DNA of 64,000 nucleotides, taken from Clostridium polyendosporum (GTDB lineage: Bacteria; Bacillota; Clostridia; Clostridiales; Clostridiaceae). The DNA lies in NCBI RefSeq assembly GCF_018332455.1, contig NZ_BOPZ01000009.1:1-64000 (forward strand). Reading direction: 5' to 3'. Under the pieces are notes generated by a model, which made no database searches, was not told the DNA's origin, and saw only the letters and a list, made by a program, of their open reading frames with translations. A program made the position numbers and the translations under genes. This document shows, one piece after another, positions 7,868-17,118 of this stretch (positions are counted from its first letter, which is position 1; every line of letters starts with the position of its first letter).

Positions 7868-9460
7868 TTGGTTGATTTAAGACAAGAGATAGAAAAAAGA
7901 AGAACCTTTGCTATAATATCTCACCCCGATGCTGGTAAGACAACACTTACTGAAAAGCTGTTATTATACGGAGGTGCAATTAGACTTGCAGGTTCTGTTA
8001 AGGCTCGAAAGGCTTCAAAACATGCTGTTTCTGACTGGATGGAAATAGAAAAGCAAAGAGGTATTTCTGTTACTTCATCTGTAATGCAATTTAACTATGA
8101 TGGCTACTGTATAAACATACTTGATACTCCTGGACACCAGGACTTCTCAGAAGATACATATAGAACTCTTATGGCTGCTGATAGTGCCGTGATGGTTATT
8201 GATGGTGCAAAAGGAGTTGAGGAACAGACAAGAAAGCTGTTCCACGTTTGTGCTTTAAGAGGTATTCCAATATTTACCTTTGTAAACAAGATGGATAGAG
8301 AAGCTCAAGATCCATTTTCGCTTTTAGAAGATATTGAAAGAGAACTTGGAATTAAATCATATCCAATGAACTGGCCAATAGGTTCCGGTAAAGACTTTAA
8401 GGGAGTTTTTGAAAGAAATAATCATACAGTTCAAGTATTTGGTGGCGGAAACCACGGACAAACTGAAGTTAGCTCAACGGAAGGCGATGTTTCTGACCCA
8501 ATCTTCAAGGATTTACTTGGAGAAACACTTCATTCAAAACTTATGGATGATGTTGAACTTTTAGATATAGCTGGTGATGATTTCGACTTAGAAAAGGTAA
8601 GACATGGTGAACTTACTCCAGTATTCTTCGGTTCAGCCCTTACAAACTTTGGTGTAGAACCGTTCCTTAAGGATTTCTTAGGGCTTACATCATCACCACT
8701 TCCAAGACAATCAGATCAAGGAGAAGTTGATACCTTTGAAGAAGGCTTTTCAGCTTTTGTATTCAAAATTCAAGCTAATATGAACAAAGCTCACAGAGAT
8801 AGAATTGCCTTTATGAGAATATGTTCAGGTAAGTTTGAAAAGGGTATGGAAGTTAACCACATACAAGGTGGAAAGAAGCTTAAACTTGCTCAACCTCAAC
8901 AATTCCTTGCTCAAGATAGAGAAATCGTTGATGAAGCTTTTGCAGGAGATATCATAGGTGTATTTGATCCTGGTATATTCTCCATTGGTGATACCCTATG
9001 CTTGAGTCCTAAGAAGTTTAAGTTTGAAGGAATACCTACTTTCGCACCTGAACACTTTGCTAGAGTTAGACCAGTTGACACAATGAAGAGAAAGCAATTT
9101 GTTAAAGGGGTAACTCAAATTGCTCAAGAAGGTGCTATTCAGGTATTTAAAGAACTTCATGTTGGTATGGAAGAAATCATTGTTGGAGTTGTTGGTGTAC
9201 TTCAATTTGAAGTTCTTGAATATAGATTAAAGAGTGAATACAACGTTGATATTAAGATGGATAGACTTCAATATAGATATGTTAGATGGATTGAAAATGA
9301 AGATATCGATGTAAACAGCTTAAACTTAACTTCTGATACTAAGAAAGTTAAGGACTTTAAGGATAGAAATCTTTTAATATTCCAAAATGATTGGGGTATA
9401 AGCTGGGCTCTTGATCACAATAAGGGCTTAGTTCTTTCTGATATAGGCAAAACTGAGTAA
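7868..9460 (+). CDS. prfC: Peptide chain release factor 3 (RF3 GTPase)
   Basis: RF3 is a translational GTPase that removes RF1/RF2 from the ribosome after peptide release. The 530-residue product has G1 SHPDAGKTTLTEK, G2 near RGISVTSS, G3 DTPGHQDF and G4 VNKMDREAQDP, and matches the family length of about 525-530. TTG at 7868 is chosen as start because AAGGAGGA lies seven bases upstream and the protein then begins MVDLRQEIEKRRTFAIISHP, as in other RF3 proteins. The frame stays open upstream to 7724, but that stretch contains a terminator and repeat sequence. A strong terminator follows. Confidence 0.95.
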   Translation: MVDLRQEIEKRRTFAIISHPDAGKTTLTEKLLLYGGAIRLAGSVKARKASKHAVSDWMEIEKQRGISVTSSVMQFNYDGYCINILDTPGHQDFSEDTYRTLMAADSAVMVIDGAKGVEEQTRKLFHVCALRGIPIFTFVNKMDREAQDPFSLLEDIERELGIKSYPMNWPIGSGKDFKGVFERNNHTVQVFGGGNHGQTEVSSTEGDVSDPIFKDLLGETLHSKLMDDVELLDIAGDDFDLEKVRHGELTPVFFGSALTNFGVEPFLKDFLGLTSSPLPRQSDQGEVDTFEEGFSAFVFKIQANMNKAHRDRIAFMRICSGKFEKGMEVNHIQGGKKLKLAQPQQFLAQDREIVDEAFAGDIIGVFDPGIFSIGDTLCLSPKKFKFEGIPTFAPEHFARVRPVDTMKRKQFVKGVTQIAQEGAIQVFKELHVGMEEIIVGVVGVLQFEVLEYRLKSEYNVDIKMDRLQYRYVRWIENEDIDVNSLNLTSDTKKVKDFKDRNLLIFQNDWGISWALDHNKGLVLSDIGKTE

Positions 9461-9464
9461 TAAT

Positions 9465-9496
9465 AAAAACCTGATGGCTTGTGCCATCAGGTTTTT
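9465..9496 (+). terminator. Terminator of prfC
   Basis: AAAAACCTGATGGC pairs perfectly with GCCATCAGGTTTTT (14 bp, four-base loop), starting five bases after the stop codon. Both arms end in homopolymer runs, so it can serve both strands. Confidence 0.95.
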
Positions 9497-9563
9497 CATA
9501 TTCATTACTAAAGATAAAATTTTATCCTTTATTGATAAAATACGTATTAGTTATTATAGTTAT

Positions 9564-9616
9564 AAAGATAACCAGCTTCAATCCTTAATGAATTCAATTA
9601 TGAAGTGGTTTATCTG
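9564..9616 (+). repeat. Palindromic repeat, short form
   Basis: AAAGATAACCAGCTTCAATC, a short spacer, then TTATGAAGTGGTTTATCTG. The paired changes (AACCAGC against GTGGTT) partly keep the palindrome, which suggests folding matters. Confidence 0.75.
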
Positions 9617-9750
9617 TAATACAGCTTTGTCATAATAAAAAGTTGATACTTTCTTTATTAAAAAGATATATAATCAATAGAACATAGCATTTTACATATT
9701 ATCTGCTATTTGCTATGACAAAGCTGCAGTATTATCAAATGAAATTGTAG

Positions 9751-10743
9751 TTAGGCATATCTAACCTTAATACCTTTTCCTTTAAAGACAAGCTGCGCAA
9801 TCTTATGTCTATCTACTATAATCAATGAGAATAGTACAGGAATTAATGTACCTATTATAGTGTACGTAATATATCCAAAATTAACTTTGCTTAATAAGAA
9901 AGACTCTAATGGTTTATGGAGATACATTACTATCAATGAATTTTTACCAGTGTATAATAGAAATCTTCTCAGCCTTCCTTCTACTAGTATACTACTGAAG
10001 GATATTATACATATTGTAAATATAAGTGGTACAACCAAGTCTAGTACAACAAACTTAAACTCTGAAAACTTTAAGTTTAAGAAGTAGTATATACCAAGTT
10101 TTAAGTTTAGTTCATAAAATACTACACATAGTATTAGACTTATTAAGAATGTACTCTTTTTTGTTATAATAGATATACAATCATTCATAACATAACCTAT
10201 TGCATAATATGGTATAGCAACCATAAGTACGTCAATGTTCCATGGTAAATACATACTAGTCGTTATATTCTCAACAGCATCTGGTATTACCTTCAATGAG
10301 TAAGCATGACCAGCCAAGTAAAGAAGGACAATAAGAGCTGTGAAATATGGTTTTTTAATATACTTTTTACCATAGTTGAAAATAACTTTTGTTAAAAACA
10401 AACAAGGGACGAACCAAAAAACTCCCGGTATTGCTTTTCCGCTGTAAATATGCCTCCACCCATAGAGTATTACATTCTCCAATGATAAATCTTGTGGATA
10501 TGCTAAAAAAGTAAATGCCATATCAACTAGTGAAAAAGTAAGATACGGAAGAAAGAATTTCTTTATTTGCGCTTCTAAATTAAGACCATCCTTAAAAAGC
10601 ATACCACTTATTATAAAGAAAGCTGGCATATGGAACCAATAAATCATAGGTGCGTATTCAAACTCACTATGAGACAGCACCACTGAAATAATCAAAAACC
10701 CCTTAGCGATATCTAAATAATCAATTCTTTTTAAAGATCCCAT
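9751..10743 (-). CDS. Acyltransferase-3 family membrane protein (sugar O-acetyltransferase type)
   Basis: The 330-residue integral membrane protein has about ten hydrophobic segments. The N terminus, RIDYLDIAKGFLIISVVLSH followed by WFHMPAFFIISGMLF, is the signature of the acyltransferase-3 group (OafA, NolL, fucose 4-O-acetylase), with the catalytic-type His at the end of the first helix. Members transfer acetyl or succinyl groups to cell-surface sugars. AGGAGG precedes the ATG by nine bases. It stands alone but could decorate the glycan made by the 29-54 kb locus. The acceptor is unknown. Confidence 0.85.
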   Translation of the reverse strand: MGSLKRIDYLDIAKGFLIISVVLSHSEFEYAPMIYWFHMPAFFIISGMLFKDGLNLEAQIKKFFLPYLTFSLVDMAFTFLAYPQDLSLENVILYGWRHIYSGKAIPGVFWFVPCLFLTKVIFNYGKKYIKKPYFTALIVLLYLAGHAYSLKVIPDAVENITTSMYLPWNIDVLMVAIPYYAIGYVMNDCISIITKKSTFLISLILCVVFYELNLKLGIYYFLNLKFSEFKFVVLDLVVPLIFTICIISFSSILVEGRLRRFLLYTGKNSLIVMYLHKPLESFLLSKVNFGYITYTIIGTLIPVLFSLIIVDRHKIAQLVFKGKGIKVRYA

Positions 10744-10952
10744 CTTTAAAACCTCCTATCTAAATCTAGTCTTCCTAAATTTATATGTAGTTTATGTAAT
10801 CTGCAGCTAAATACTTTATGAATTTTTAAAACATTGACTAACATCACTAAACCTAAAAGGAGTTACCCCTTATTTAAAAATATAACAAAGTAACCTTAAG
10901 ATTACCTTAAAGAATTGTGACTTAAAAATTAACTTTAAGGACACATACGCTC

Positions 10953-10983
10953 AAAAAAGGCATCTGCAAAAATACAGACACCT
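10953..10983 (-). terminator. Terminator of the Cof phosphatase gene at 11018-11878
   Basis: On the minus strand AGGTGTCTG pairs with CAGATGCCT (two G-U pairs) and is followed by six Ts, 35 bases after the stop codon. Confidence 0.75.
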
Positions 10984-11017
10984 AAAATATATATATTAGT
11001 TTAACATATTAATAGTA

Positions 11018-11878
11018 TTATAGTAATACTATTTCTTCTTTTTTATTATTTTCCTCTAATATAAACTTATTAATTGCTTTTGCAACTCCTGCATTAGTAT
11101 TCTTATCTGTTATATAATCTGCTGCCTTTTTAATTTCCTCTGAGGCATTTCCCATAGCTACTCCTAACCCTGCATATTCTATCATGGAGAGATCATTTTC
11201 ACTATCTCCTATACATATAACTTCTTCCCTCTTTATACCTAATACTTCTGCTAATCTTTTTACTGCTGCACCCTTTGAAGTTCCTGCACTCATCACCTCA
11301 AAGTTATCTGGACCAGAGCTTACAACCTCAAGGTCATGATATTGTCTTAACTCCATTTTAGCCTTCTGCAGCTTTTCTGTATCCTCATGTTCTATACATA
11401 TTACCTTTAATATATTTCCCTCATACTTTTCAAAGCCTTCTCTAAGATCTATACCTTCATCAAATTTAATTTTATATTCTTCTGCACTGTGTTTATTGGT
11501 TATTTTATAACTATTCTCTTCATTTATAACTATTTCCGAGATAACGGTATCAAAAGTATTTAAATATGTTAGTAGCCCATGTTTCTTAACAACGTTATAT
11601 ATTTTAACAAATTGATCTTTGTTTAAAACTGATTGATAAATTACTTCTTCTTTATCCTTCTCTCTTATATATGCACCATTAGAGGATATAATAGGAGCCT
11701 TTACACCAGTAAGATGTGAGTAATACTTTGCTGAAGTAAATAATCTTCCTGTAGTTATTGCAATTTTCACTCCCATTTCTGTAGCTTTTTTTAAAGCTTG
11801 TTTGTTTTCTTCACTTACTGTATGAATATCGCTTAAAAGAGTACCATCCATATCTATACAAATTAATTTATATTTCAT
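11018..11878 (-). CDS. Cof-type HAD-IIB phosphatase (second copy)
   Basis: The 286-residue cytoplasmic phosphatase has nucleophile motif IDMDGTLL (Asp9, Asp11), motif II ITTGRLF and metal motif GDSENDLSMI followed by GVAMGNASEEIKKAADYITD. It is related to the 5348-6154 protein but clearly diverged in the cap domain, so different substrates are likely. The ATG follows AAAGGATGAGAACGT. The C terminus carries an extra Lys/Glu-rich tail of about ten residues. It is monocistronic. Confidence 0.9.
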   Translation of the reverse strand: MKYKLICIDMDGTLLSDIHTVSEENKQALKKATEMGVKIAITTGRLFTSAKYYSHLTGVKAPIISSNGAYIREKDKEEVIYQSVLNKDQFVKIYNVVKKHGLLTYLNTFDTVISEIVINEENSYKITNKHSAEEYKIKFDEGIDLREGFEKYEGNILKVICIEHEDTEKLQKAKMELRQYHDLEVVSSGPDNFEVMSAGTSKGAAVKRLAEVLGIKREEVICIGDSENDLSMIEYAGLGVAMGNASEEIKKAADYITDKNTNAGVAKAINKFILEENNKKEEIVLL

Positions 11879-12087
11879 ACGTTCTCATCCTTTCGAAAAT
11901 ATTTTATCTCTAAAGTTATGTAGGCTTAAATTCTAATAAATTTAGCTTTTTCTTGAATATATTAGCTGTAAAGTGCTTTATATTTATTATTATATCAAAA
12001 CAACTGAAATTTTACCCAACCTTTAAGGAAATTAATGTTAACATATTGTTACTTCTAACTTAGCCACTTAAAAAGTAAACTCTGACT

Positions 12088-12187
12088 AAAGATAAACAAC
12101 TTCAATCTTTAAACAATTCATGAAAATAGCCTCGACATGCAATGCTTTTTCAGGAATTATAAGTTTAATTATGAAGTTGTATATCTA
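12088..12187 (+). repeat. Palindromic repeat, medium form
   Basis: It runs from AAAGATAAACAACTTCAATC to ATTATGAAGTTGTATATCT with the AATAGCCTCGACATGCAATG core. It is the closest relative of the 6278-6378 copy. Confidence 0.8.
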
Positions 12188-12283
12188 TAAAACAATAACT
12201 ACACAACTTTATAACTGAATTTATAATTTAAGTTTAATACCTTGGTAGTTTATTACTTTATATTTATTTTATAATTTAAATTT

Positions 12284-12330
12284 AAAAGACCAGTATTGAG
12301 CATTATGTTGATAGCTCAATACTGGTTTTT
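12284..12330 (-). terminator. Terminator after desulfoferrodoxin, duplicated elsewhere
   Basis: ACCAGTATTGAGC pairs with GCTCAATACTGGT around a 12-base loop, with A/T runs on both sides. A near copy of the whole element, including the loop, lies at 54372-54421. Confidence 0.8.
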
Positions 12331-12341
12331 CTAACTAAAGG

Positions 12342-12716
12342 TTATGCTTTCCACAATCCATGTAGATTGCAGTATTCTCTTACTGATATAATTCCGTCTT
12401 CAATTGGAAAGAATGCTTGTGGCTTTTCACCTGGTTTTAAGTTCTTTTTATAAACTCTATTAGTAGTTATAACTTCAATCCATTCAATAAAGTGTTCTGC
12501 AACCATTGGGTGTTCCACTGATCCAACTTTGACAATTATACCGCCTTCAACTTTATCTATAACGGGTACATGTTTTTCTTTTGCACCATCAGATGTATTC
12601 TCTACCTTAAGGGTCATTGGCTGACCACAACAATATAATGTTCCGCCAGCTTCATGAGCAACTTCAACGATATTTCCACATTTATCACATTTATAAACTT
12701 GATTTATTTGAGTCAT
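12342..12716 (-). CDS. dfx: Desulfoferrodoxin / superoxide reductase (2Fe type)
   Basis: This enzyme reduces superoxide to peroxide without releasing oxygen, a defence typical of strict anaerobes. The N-terminal desulforedoxin domain has the Cys ligands YKCDKCGN and YCCGQPM. The catalytic domain shows [23 protein letters not shown] and the C-terminal YCNLHGLWK, which supply the four His and one Cys that bind the active iron. ATG at 12716 gives 124 residues, the normal length, and begins [10 protein letters not shown], with an AGGGGGG site upstream. The gene is monocistronic and ends in the terminator at 12284-12330. Confidence 0.95.
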   Translation of the reverse strand: MTQINQVYKCDKCGNIVEVAHEAGGTLYCCGQPMTLKVENTSDGAKEKHVPVIDKVEGGIIVKVGSVEHPMVAEHFIEWIEVITTNRVYKKNLKPGEKPQAFFPIEDGIISVREYCNLHGLWKA

Positions 12717-12900
12717 CATTCTCCCCCCTAAATCTTTATAAACATATTCGTAATTATTATCAAACGATAACAATTACTTACAATATATTATATACTATGC
12801 AATTTATATTAACAATATATTTTCTGAAAATTGAAATAATAACTATAGATGCTTTTATCGTATTTCTCTCATTTATATTGATTCAGTACTCTATTTATGC

Positions 12901-12951
12901 ATGTTTTTATGTTTTTATGTTCTTATGTTTTTATGTTTTTATGTTTTTATG
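12901..12951 (+). repeat. Octanucleotide tandem repeat
   Basis: Six consecutive copies of ATGTTTTT (one with a T-to-C change) are followed by ATG. They lie between the divergently transcribed dfx and the small 13097-13339 gene. A period of eight would shift any reading frame when copies change, but no gene spans it. The rest of this 380-base gap holds only the repeat at 12983-13036. Confidence 0.9.
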
Positions 12952-12982
12952 AAGATTAAATATAATCGACCATTATGTATTC

Positions 12983-13036
12983 TAAGGTACGCAACTTTAA
13001 TCCTTAACTAATTCAGTTATGAAGCTGTGTATCTAT
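12983..13036 (+). repeat. Palindromic repeat, short form
   Basis: TAAGGTACGCAACTTTAATC is followed by a spacer and AGTTATGAAGCTGTGTATCT. It lies about 60 bases upstream of the small gene at 13097. Confidence 0.7.
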
Positions 13037-13096
13037 GGAAGCTATTCTCTATGGTTGAGTTATATTTTTAAGTACTATTTTGAAAGGAGTATTATT

Positions 13097-13339
13097 ATGA
13101 CAAAAGAAAAAAATAAACCAAAAGAAGCTCTTATCCCTAATAAGCCTACTTTACCAAATGAACCTTATCTCCCTGATGAGAGAGACTTCTATAAACCTGA
13201 TGAACATTCATTAAAGTCTAAATCTAAAGTTGACGATTCATACAGTCCCTTACCAAGTCCAGTTGAAGATGATATAGTGAGCCAGAATATTGCATATAAT
13301 GAATTTGATTATACTGATAAAACTCTATGGAAAGATTAG
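13097..13339 (+). CDS. Small proline-rich hydrophilic protein, unknown function
   Basis: The 80-residue product starts at the ATG at 13097, preceded by GAAAGGAG at good spacing. An in-frame ATG at 13019 lies inside a palindromic repeat and is unlikely. The sequence is charged and Pro-rich: ALIPNKPTLPNEPYLPDERD contains a loose LPxEP-type repeat, followed by an acidic C-terminal half. There is no signal peptide, membrane segment, Cys or known domain. It is probably disordered. I do not recognise the family. Confidence 0.6.
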   Translation: MTKEKNKPKEALIPNKPTLPNEPYLPDERDFYKPDEHSLKSKSKVDDSYSPLPSPVEDDIVSQNIAYNEFDYTDKTLWKD

Positions 13340-13433
13340 AGCAATTTTTAAAAAAGTCACTTTTTTAATGTTTTCTACAGTAAACTAATTTGCTGATGGA
13401 GCAAAACTTAGTTGAACTTAACAATAAAAACAA

Positions 13434-13475
13434 CCCACTTGTGTTTATTAATTTTCAGAGAAAACTACAAGTGGG
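13434..13475 (+). terminator. Weak hairpin after the small proline-rich gene
   Basis: CCCACTTGT pairs perfectly with ACAAGTGGG around a 24-base loop. The following sequence is CTATTATTTTA rather than a clean T-run, so termination would be weak. Confidence 0.45.
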
Positions 13476-13579
13476 CTATTATTTTATGTTTAATCGTATT
13501 TTTATAATTTAATTTTTTAGTAAAACTTTGAAGAACCTTATATTTTATAACTTTATTCTATTAAAATGCATTAATAATT

Positions 13580-14515
13580 TTAAGAATCACCATAAATAAA
13601 TTCATGCAACCTTTTTATATTTTGTTCTTTATCCCATTGCAAATAATAAACTCCATTAATAGTAGAATCCTGCCAAGTACCATCTATAGGTAACCTTAAT
13701 TCCTTAATATTTTTATCTTTCATCAAAAGTATTTTATTAAGCAATATCATTAATTCATTAGAATTAAGACTTGTTTCTACATAAGACGTGGCTGTTGATA
13801 CTAGTTGAGGGTACTGTATACTGTTGCTAGTTTTAAGTTTATTGTATATTGATGATATAACATTTCTTTGTCTATTGGTTCTATTAAAATCACTATCAAT
13901 ACTTCTAATTCTAGAATATGCTAAAGCCTCAGTTCCATTAAGTAGTTGTAATCCTGGTGTTGTTACAGGCTTGTGCTTATGATTTTTATCTCTTTTACTT
14001 AATCCTGAATTTATATATTGTATTTCTTCTTTATTAATATTAATCTCTACTCCACCTAACAAATCAATAATTTGTACTAAACCAGTAAAATCAATTTTAA
14101 TAAAATCTTTTATATCTAAATTGTAGTTGCTGTTTATAACCTTAATACTCTCAACAGGACCACCATAGTGATATGCATAATTAATTTTGTTAACTTTATC
14201 TTCTCTAAAATTAATATAGCTATCTCTAAGAATTGATGTAAGTTTTATCTTATCATTTTTTTCATCTATTGATAATACCATTATTGTGTCAGAAGCCAAT
14301 TCTTCCTTATCAATTCCAAGCAAAAGGATATTCGTAACTTTTTTCTCCTCACTTTTACGTTCTATTTTTTCATTAATTTTTAGATTATCTTCACTAACTT
14401 GAATTGGAGAATACTTCACTTTATTTATTTTTTTATAGAAATAATAGGATAACGACATTGCAGTTGCAATAATCAATAAAATTCCAATAAATAATATCTT
14501 TTTGTTTTTCTTCAT
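13580..14515 (-). CDS. LytR-CpsA-Psr (LCP) family glycan transferase
   Basis: LCP proteins move undecaprenyl-linked glycans such as capsule or teichoic acid onto peptidoglycan outside the membrane. The 311-residue product has a short cytoplasmic N terminus, one membrane helix (about 7-26) and an LCP domain (about 60-250). Visible motifs are NILLLGIDKE, DTIMVLSID, LTSILRDSYI (catalytic-type Arg), LLGGVEININ, LNGTEALAYSRIRS and NRTNRQRNVI. It lies apart from the 29-54 kb polysaccharide genes but is the only LCP gene in the window, so it could attach that polymer. Confidence 0.9.
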   Translation of the reverse strand: MKKNKKILFIGILLIIATAMSLSYYFYKKINKVKYSPIQVSEDNLKINEKIERKSEEKKVTNILLLGIDKEELASDTIMVLSIDEKNDKIKLTSILRDSYINFREDKVNKINYAYHYGGPVESIKVINSNYNLDIKDFIKIDFTGLVQIIDLLGGVEININKEEIQYINSGLSKRDKNHKHKPVTTPGLQLLNGTEALAYSRIRSIDSDFNRTNRQRNVISSIYNKLKTSNSIQYPQLVSTATSYVETSLNSNELMILLNKILLMKDKNIKELRLPIDGTWQDSTINGVYYLQWDKEQNIKRLHEFIYGDS

Positions 14516-14682
14516 AACAAATAATCCTTATTTATTCATTTACTATAGTTTTTGATACATGTATATTATATTTGACATATCAGTTATTCCAATAAATTAT
14601 TGCTTGGATTAAAATTTGGATCAGGAGTGTCATTCATAACTTACCAATAATACTAAAAATCGCTCTAAGCTTAGAATAGAAT

Positions 14683-14740
14683 TTGATAGGTAGGAGCCTA
14701 TTAAATTCGAGCCAGATTTCGCTTCGTGAAATAGCAGAAA
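14683..14740 (+). repeat. Core-only fragment of the palindromic repeat
   Basis: AGGAGCCTATTAAATTCGAG is followed by CCAGATTTCGCTTCGTGAAA and TAGCAGAAAATA. It carries the stem of the long form without the outer ends and abuts the terminator of the beta-helix gene. Confidence 0.7.
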
Positions 14741-14791
14741 ATAAAACCTAAAGATTAATAGACTACATACCTATTAATCTTTAGGTTTTAT
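14741..14791 (-). terminator. Very strong terminator after the beta-helix gene
   Basis: A perfect 21-bp stem (ATAAAACCTAAAGATTAATAG at 14741-14761 against 14771-14791) has a nine-base loop. Read on the minus strand, it follows the gene's stop codon after 33 bases. The arms end in T/A runs. Confidence 0.9.
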
Positions 14792-14823
14792 TAATATTTA
14801 CGGATTGAAATGTTTTAGCTTTA

Positions 14824-17118
14824 CTATGGGATTATAACGTTATGCTGGTTAACATCAGTTGGTTTTAAATTTAAGTTACCACTTTTAATAACATTATTTA
14901 CAATAGTTGCTATGCTATCTGCACTAGAACTCATTGTATTTATAGATGAATTTTCAAATAAACAATTTAACACTGTTAGAACTTTATTTGTTGACGAAGT
15001 AGTTAAACTGGTGCCTATAAAGTGACAATTTAAAAAATTACATTTATCAATTGAAAGAGGCAAATAACTTTTTGCATCAAAATAACAATTTCTGAATTCA
15101 GTTTTACCATGACCAATATAATTATTAATATTTATATCTTCTCCAATTCTATCTGGTGCATTACCTTTAATAAAATTACAATTACTATATATTGCCCCTG
15201 GCAAAGAAACCATGAAATAATTTACTACTGTCATATTTTCCACTATTGTAGGTTTTCCCGTATATCCTAGCTCATTGGTAGCATTAATTCCGTAACCGTA
15301 CCCTTGTATATACACATTTCTTATAACCCCACCACGCATCAACAATGAAATAGCAGTTGATGTTGTATCTGCTTTTTCTCTGTAAAAAAGAAGTCCATCT
15401 ATAGTAACACCACTATAGCTACTCCTAGTAACACACCAACCACTACCTGCGTTGGTAATAGTTATAGGAGTTCCTTTTTTCATTAGTGATAATTGAAAAG
15501 TATCATTGGTTCGATTCACTACATAATATATCTTTGTTTCCGATAATTCTGGTGGTAAAGTTCCCGATCCTTTCTCTACTACAACTTCCGCATCATTGCC
15601 CATATCATGATTTTTTATAGTAAATATACTACTATTAACATTAACAGTAGGTTGACCAACCCAACCACTTGATGTTGTTCCATATAGCATACCACCATAA
15701 AATATACAGTTCGAAATAAGCGCTCTCTTAGATCCTCTGAAATTAAAATTTGCACTAACAAGAATATTATTACTTACTATTAGATCCTCGATACTAGATT
15801 CTGTCCACAAACTTGTTCCTTTATCAAATATATTATTAGATATTATCATTTTCTTTCCAAATCCACTAACTGTTGCCAAAGATGGCGACTTAAAATGGTT
15901 ATTTGTTATAAATACATTCCATCCATCTGGATTAGTAATGTCCCCTCTAGCGTTATTATAAAATATATTATTGTTTATAAATATATCTTCGTTTACTCTT
16001 AAAAATGGCGCACTGGGATCAAGTGGATCTGGAGCTCTTCTTATATTCATTGTACCTTCCATAACTTCTAAATCAATACCATAGGAAGGTAAAGTGCCAT
16101 TAATATGATGAATTTTATTATTCAGTATATGAACGTTGTTACCGCCTGTTACAGAAATACCTTGTCTTCTACAATTATATATATCACAATTTTGTATAAC
16201 TGTATGCTCAGAAGCCTCATCAAAGCTGTATTTTTCGCCTAAATCAAAATTTTTATAAATATATGATACATCAAAACCATCACCAGTCATGTCGCATACT
16301 TCAACATTATCAATGCAAATATTTTTTGATGCATACATTCCAAATCCATGACCAGATTCATGGGTATAATACTGATTATCTATGGTTATATAAGGTCTAT
16401 TAACATTAGTAGGATCACTCCAGGTAGGGTCAATAGCTTGTACACTAACTACAATAATCATTTTATTTACTTCATCAATTGTTCCAAACCACCCTCTGCC
16501 ACTTGGAGAATTAAAATCACCATTAGTTCTAAAATTAACAAACTTCATATTGTTATCATACTGATAAAAAGAATATACTGATGTTTTTATATGACTACTT
16601 GGATGAGCTCTCCAGAATGATAGAAGACCTATATTATCTCTTCTATTAATAATTGTTGAACGTATTTTTGTTGGATCATTGTTTAATGTGCCATCTGCAT
16701 TAACTCCTCCAGGCTCCATAAAAACTTTTAATTCAGTAGCATGCTCATTCCTATCTCCAACAACTTTGCCACCACGCACCGTAATATCGTGAGTATATTT
16801 AAACCCAAATATTAGATACCAAGGACTTGTATTTGGCTGCATCTTTACAACGGTATCTTTTCCCATTTTAAAAACCATATTACTGGGAATTTGTATACTA
16901 CCAGAAGCAAATGTGCCGTTTCTTTCATATTGAACATCAACTAGATATACCCCGCTGGATAATATCACCTCATTATAACCATTTTGTGAAGCCCAGTTTA
17001 ATGCATTATTTATACCAGCTCTAGTTTGTACCGCATTAGTACCATCATTGAAGATTCCCCATCTAGTTAGTTCTATTTCATATGCATTTCCAACATTATT
17101 ATTTGAAGTTGTAGTCAC
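14824..17118 (-). CDS. Right-handed beta-helix protein, tailspike/pectate-lyase-like
   Basis: The 764-residue product starts with the N-terminal motif of pectate-lyase-3/tailspike proteins: WGIFNDGTNAVQTRAGINNA, then NGYNEVILSSGVYLVD. About 500 residues follow with many short NxxI/NNxF turns (for example VHILNNKIHHING, IFINNNIFYNNARGD, LIVSNNILVSANFNF), the pattern of a parallel beta-helix. There is no signal peptide or membrane segment. The start has AAGGGTG upstream. Phage tailspikes and polysaccharide lyases or epimerases share this fold, so it may act on a glycan, but the catalytic residues cannot be assigned. It is monocistronic with its own terminator. Confidence 0.75.
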   Translation of the reverse strand: MTTTSNNNVGNAYEIELTRWGIFNDGTNAVQTRAGINNALNWASQNGYNEVILSSGVYLVDVQYERNGTFASGSIQIPSNMVFKMGKDTVVKMQPNTSPWYLIFGFKYTHDITVRGGKVVGDRNEHATELKVFMEPGGVNADGTLNNDPTKIRSTIINRRDNIGLLSFWRAHPSSHIKTSVYSFYQYDNNMKFVNFRTNGDFNSPSGRGWFGTIDEVNKMIIVVSVQAIDPTWSDPTNVNRPYITIDNQYYTHESGHGFGMYASKNICIDNVEVCDMTGDGFDVSYIYKNFDLGEKYSFDEASEHTVIQNCDIYNCRRQGISVTGGNNVHILNNKIHHINGTLPSYGIDLEVMEGTMNIRRAPDPLDPSAPFLRVNEDIFINNNIFYNNARGDITNPDGWNVFITNNHFKSPSLATVSGFGKKMIISNNIFDKGTSLWTESSIEDLIVSNNILVSANFNFRGSKRALISNCIFYGGMLYGTTSSGWVGQPTVNVNSSIFTIKNHDMGNDAEVVVEKGSGTLPPELSETKIYYVVNRTNDTFQLSLMKKGTPITITNAGSGWCVTRSSYSGVTIDGLLFYREKADTTSTAISLLMRGGVIRNVYIQGYGYGINATNELGYTGKPTIVENMTVVNYFMVSLPGAIYSNCNFIKGNAPDRIGEDININNYIGHGKTEFRNCYFDAKSYLPLSIDKCNFLNCHFIGTSLTTSSTNKVLTVLNCLFENSSINTMSSSADSIATIVNNVIKSGNLNLKPTDVNQHNVIIP

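Noticed and set aside
12901-12951. Possible CRISPR-like array
   Set aside because: The unit is eight bases with no spacers, a simple tandem repeat. No cas genes are in the window.
13019-13096. Upstream start for the small Pro-rich protein
   Set aside because: The ATG lies inside a palindromic repeat and has no ribosome site. The ATG at 13097 follows GAAAGGAG.
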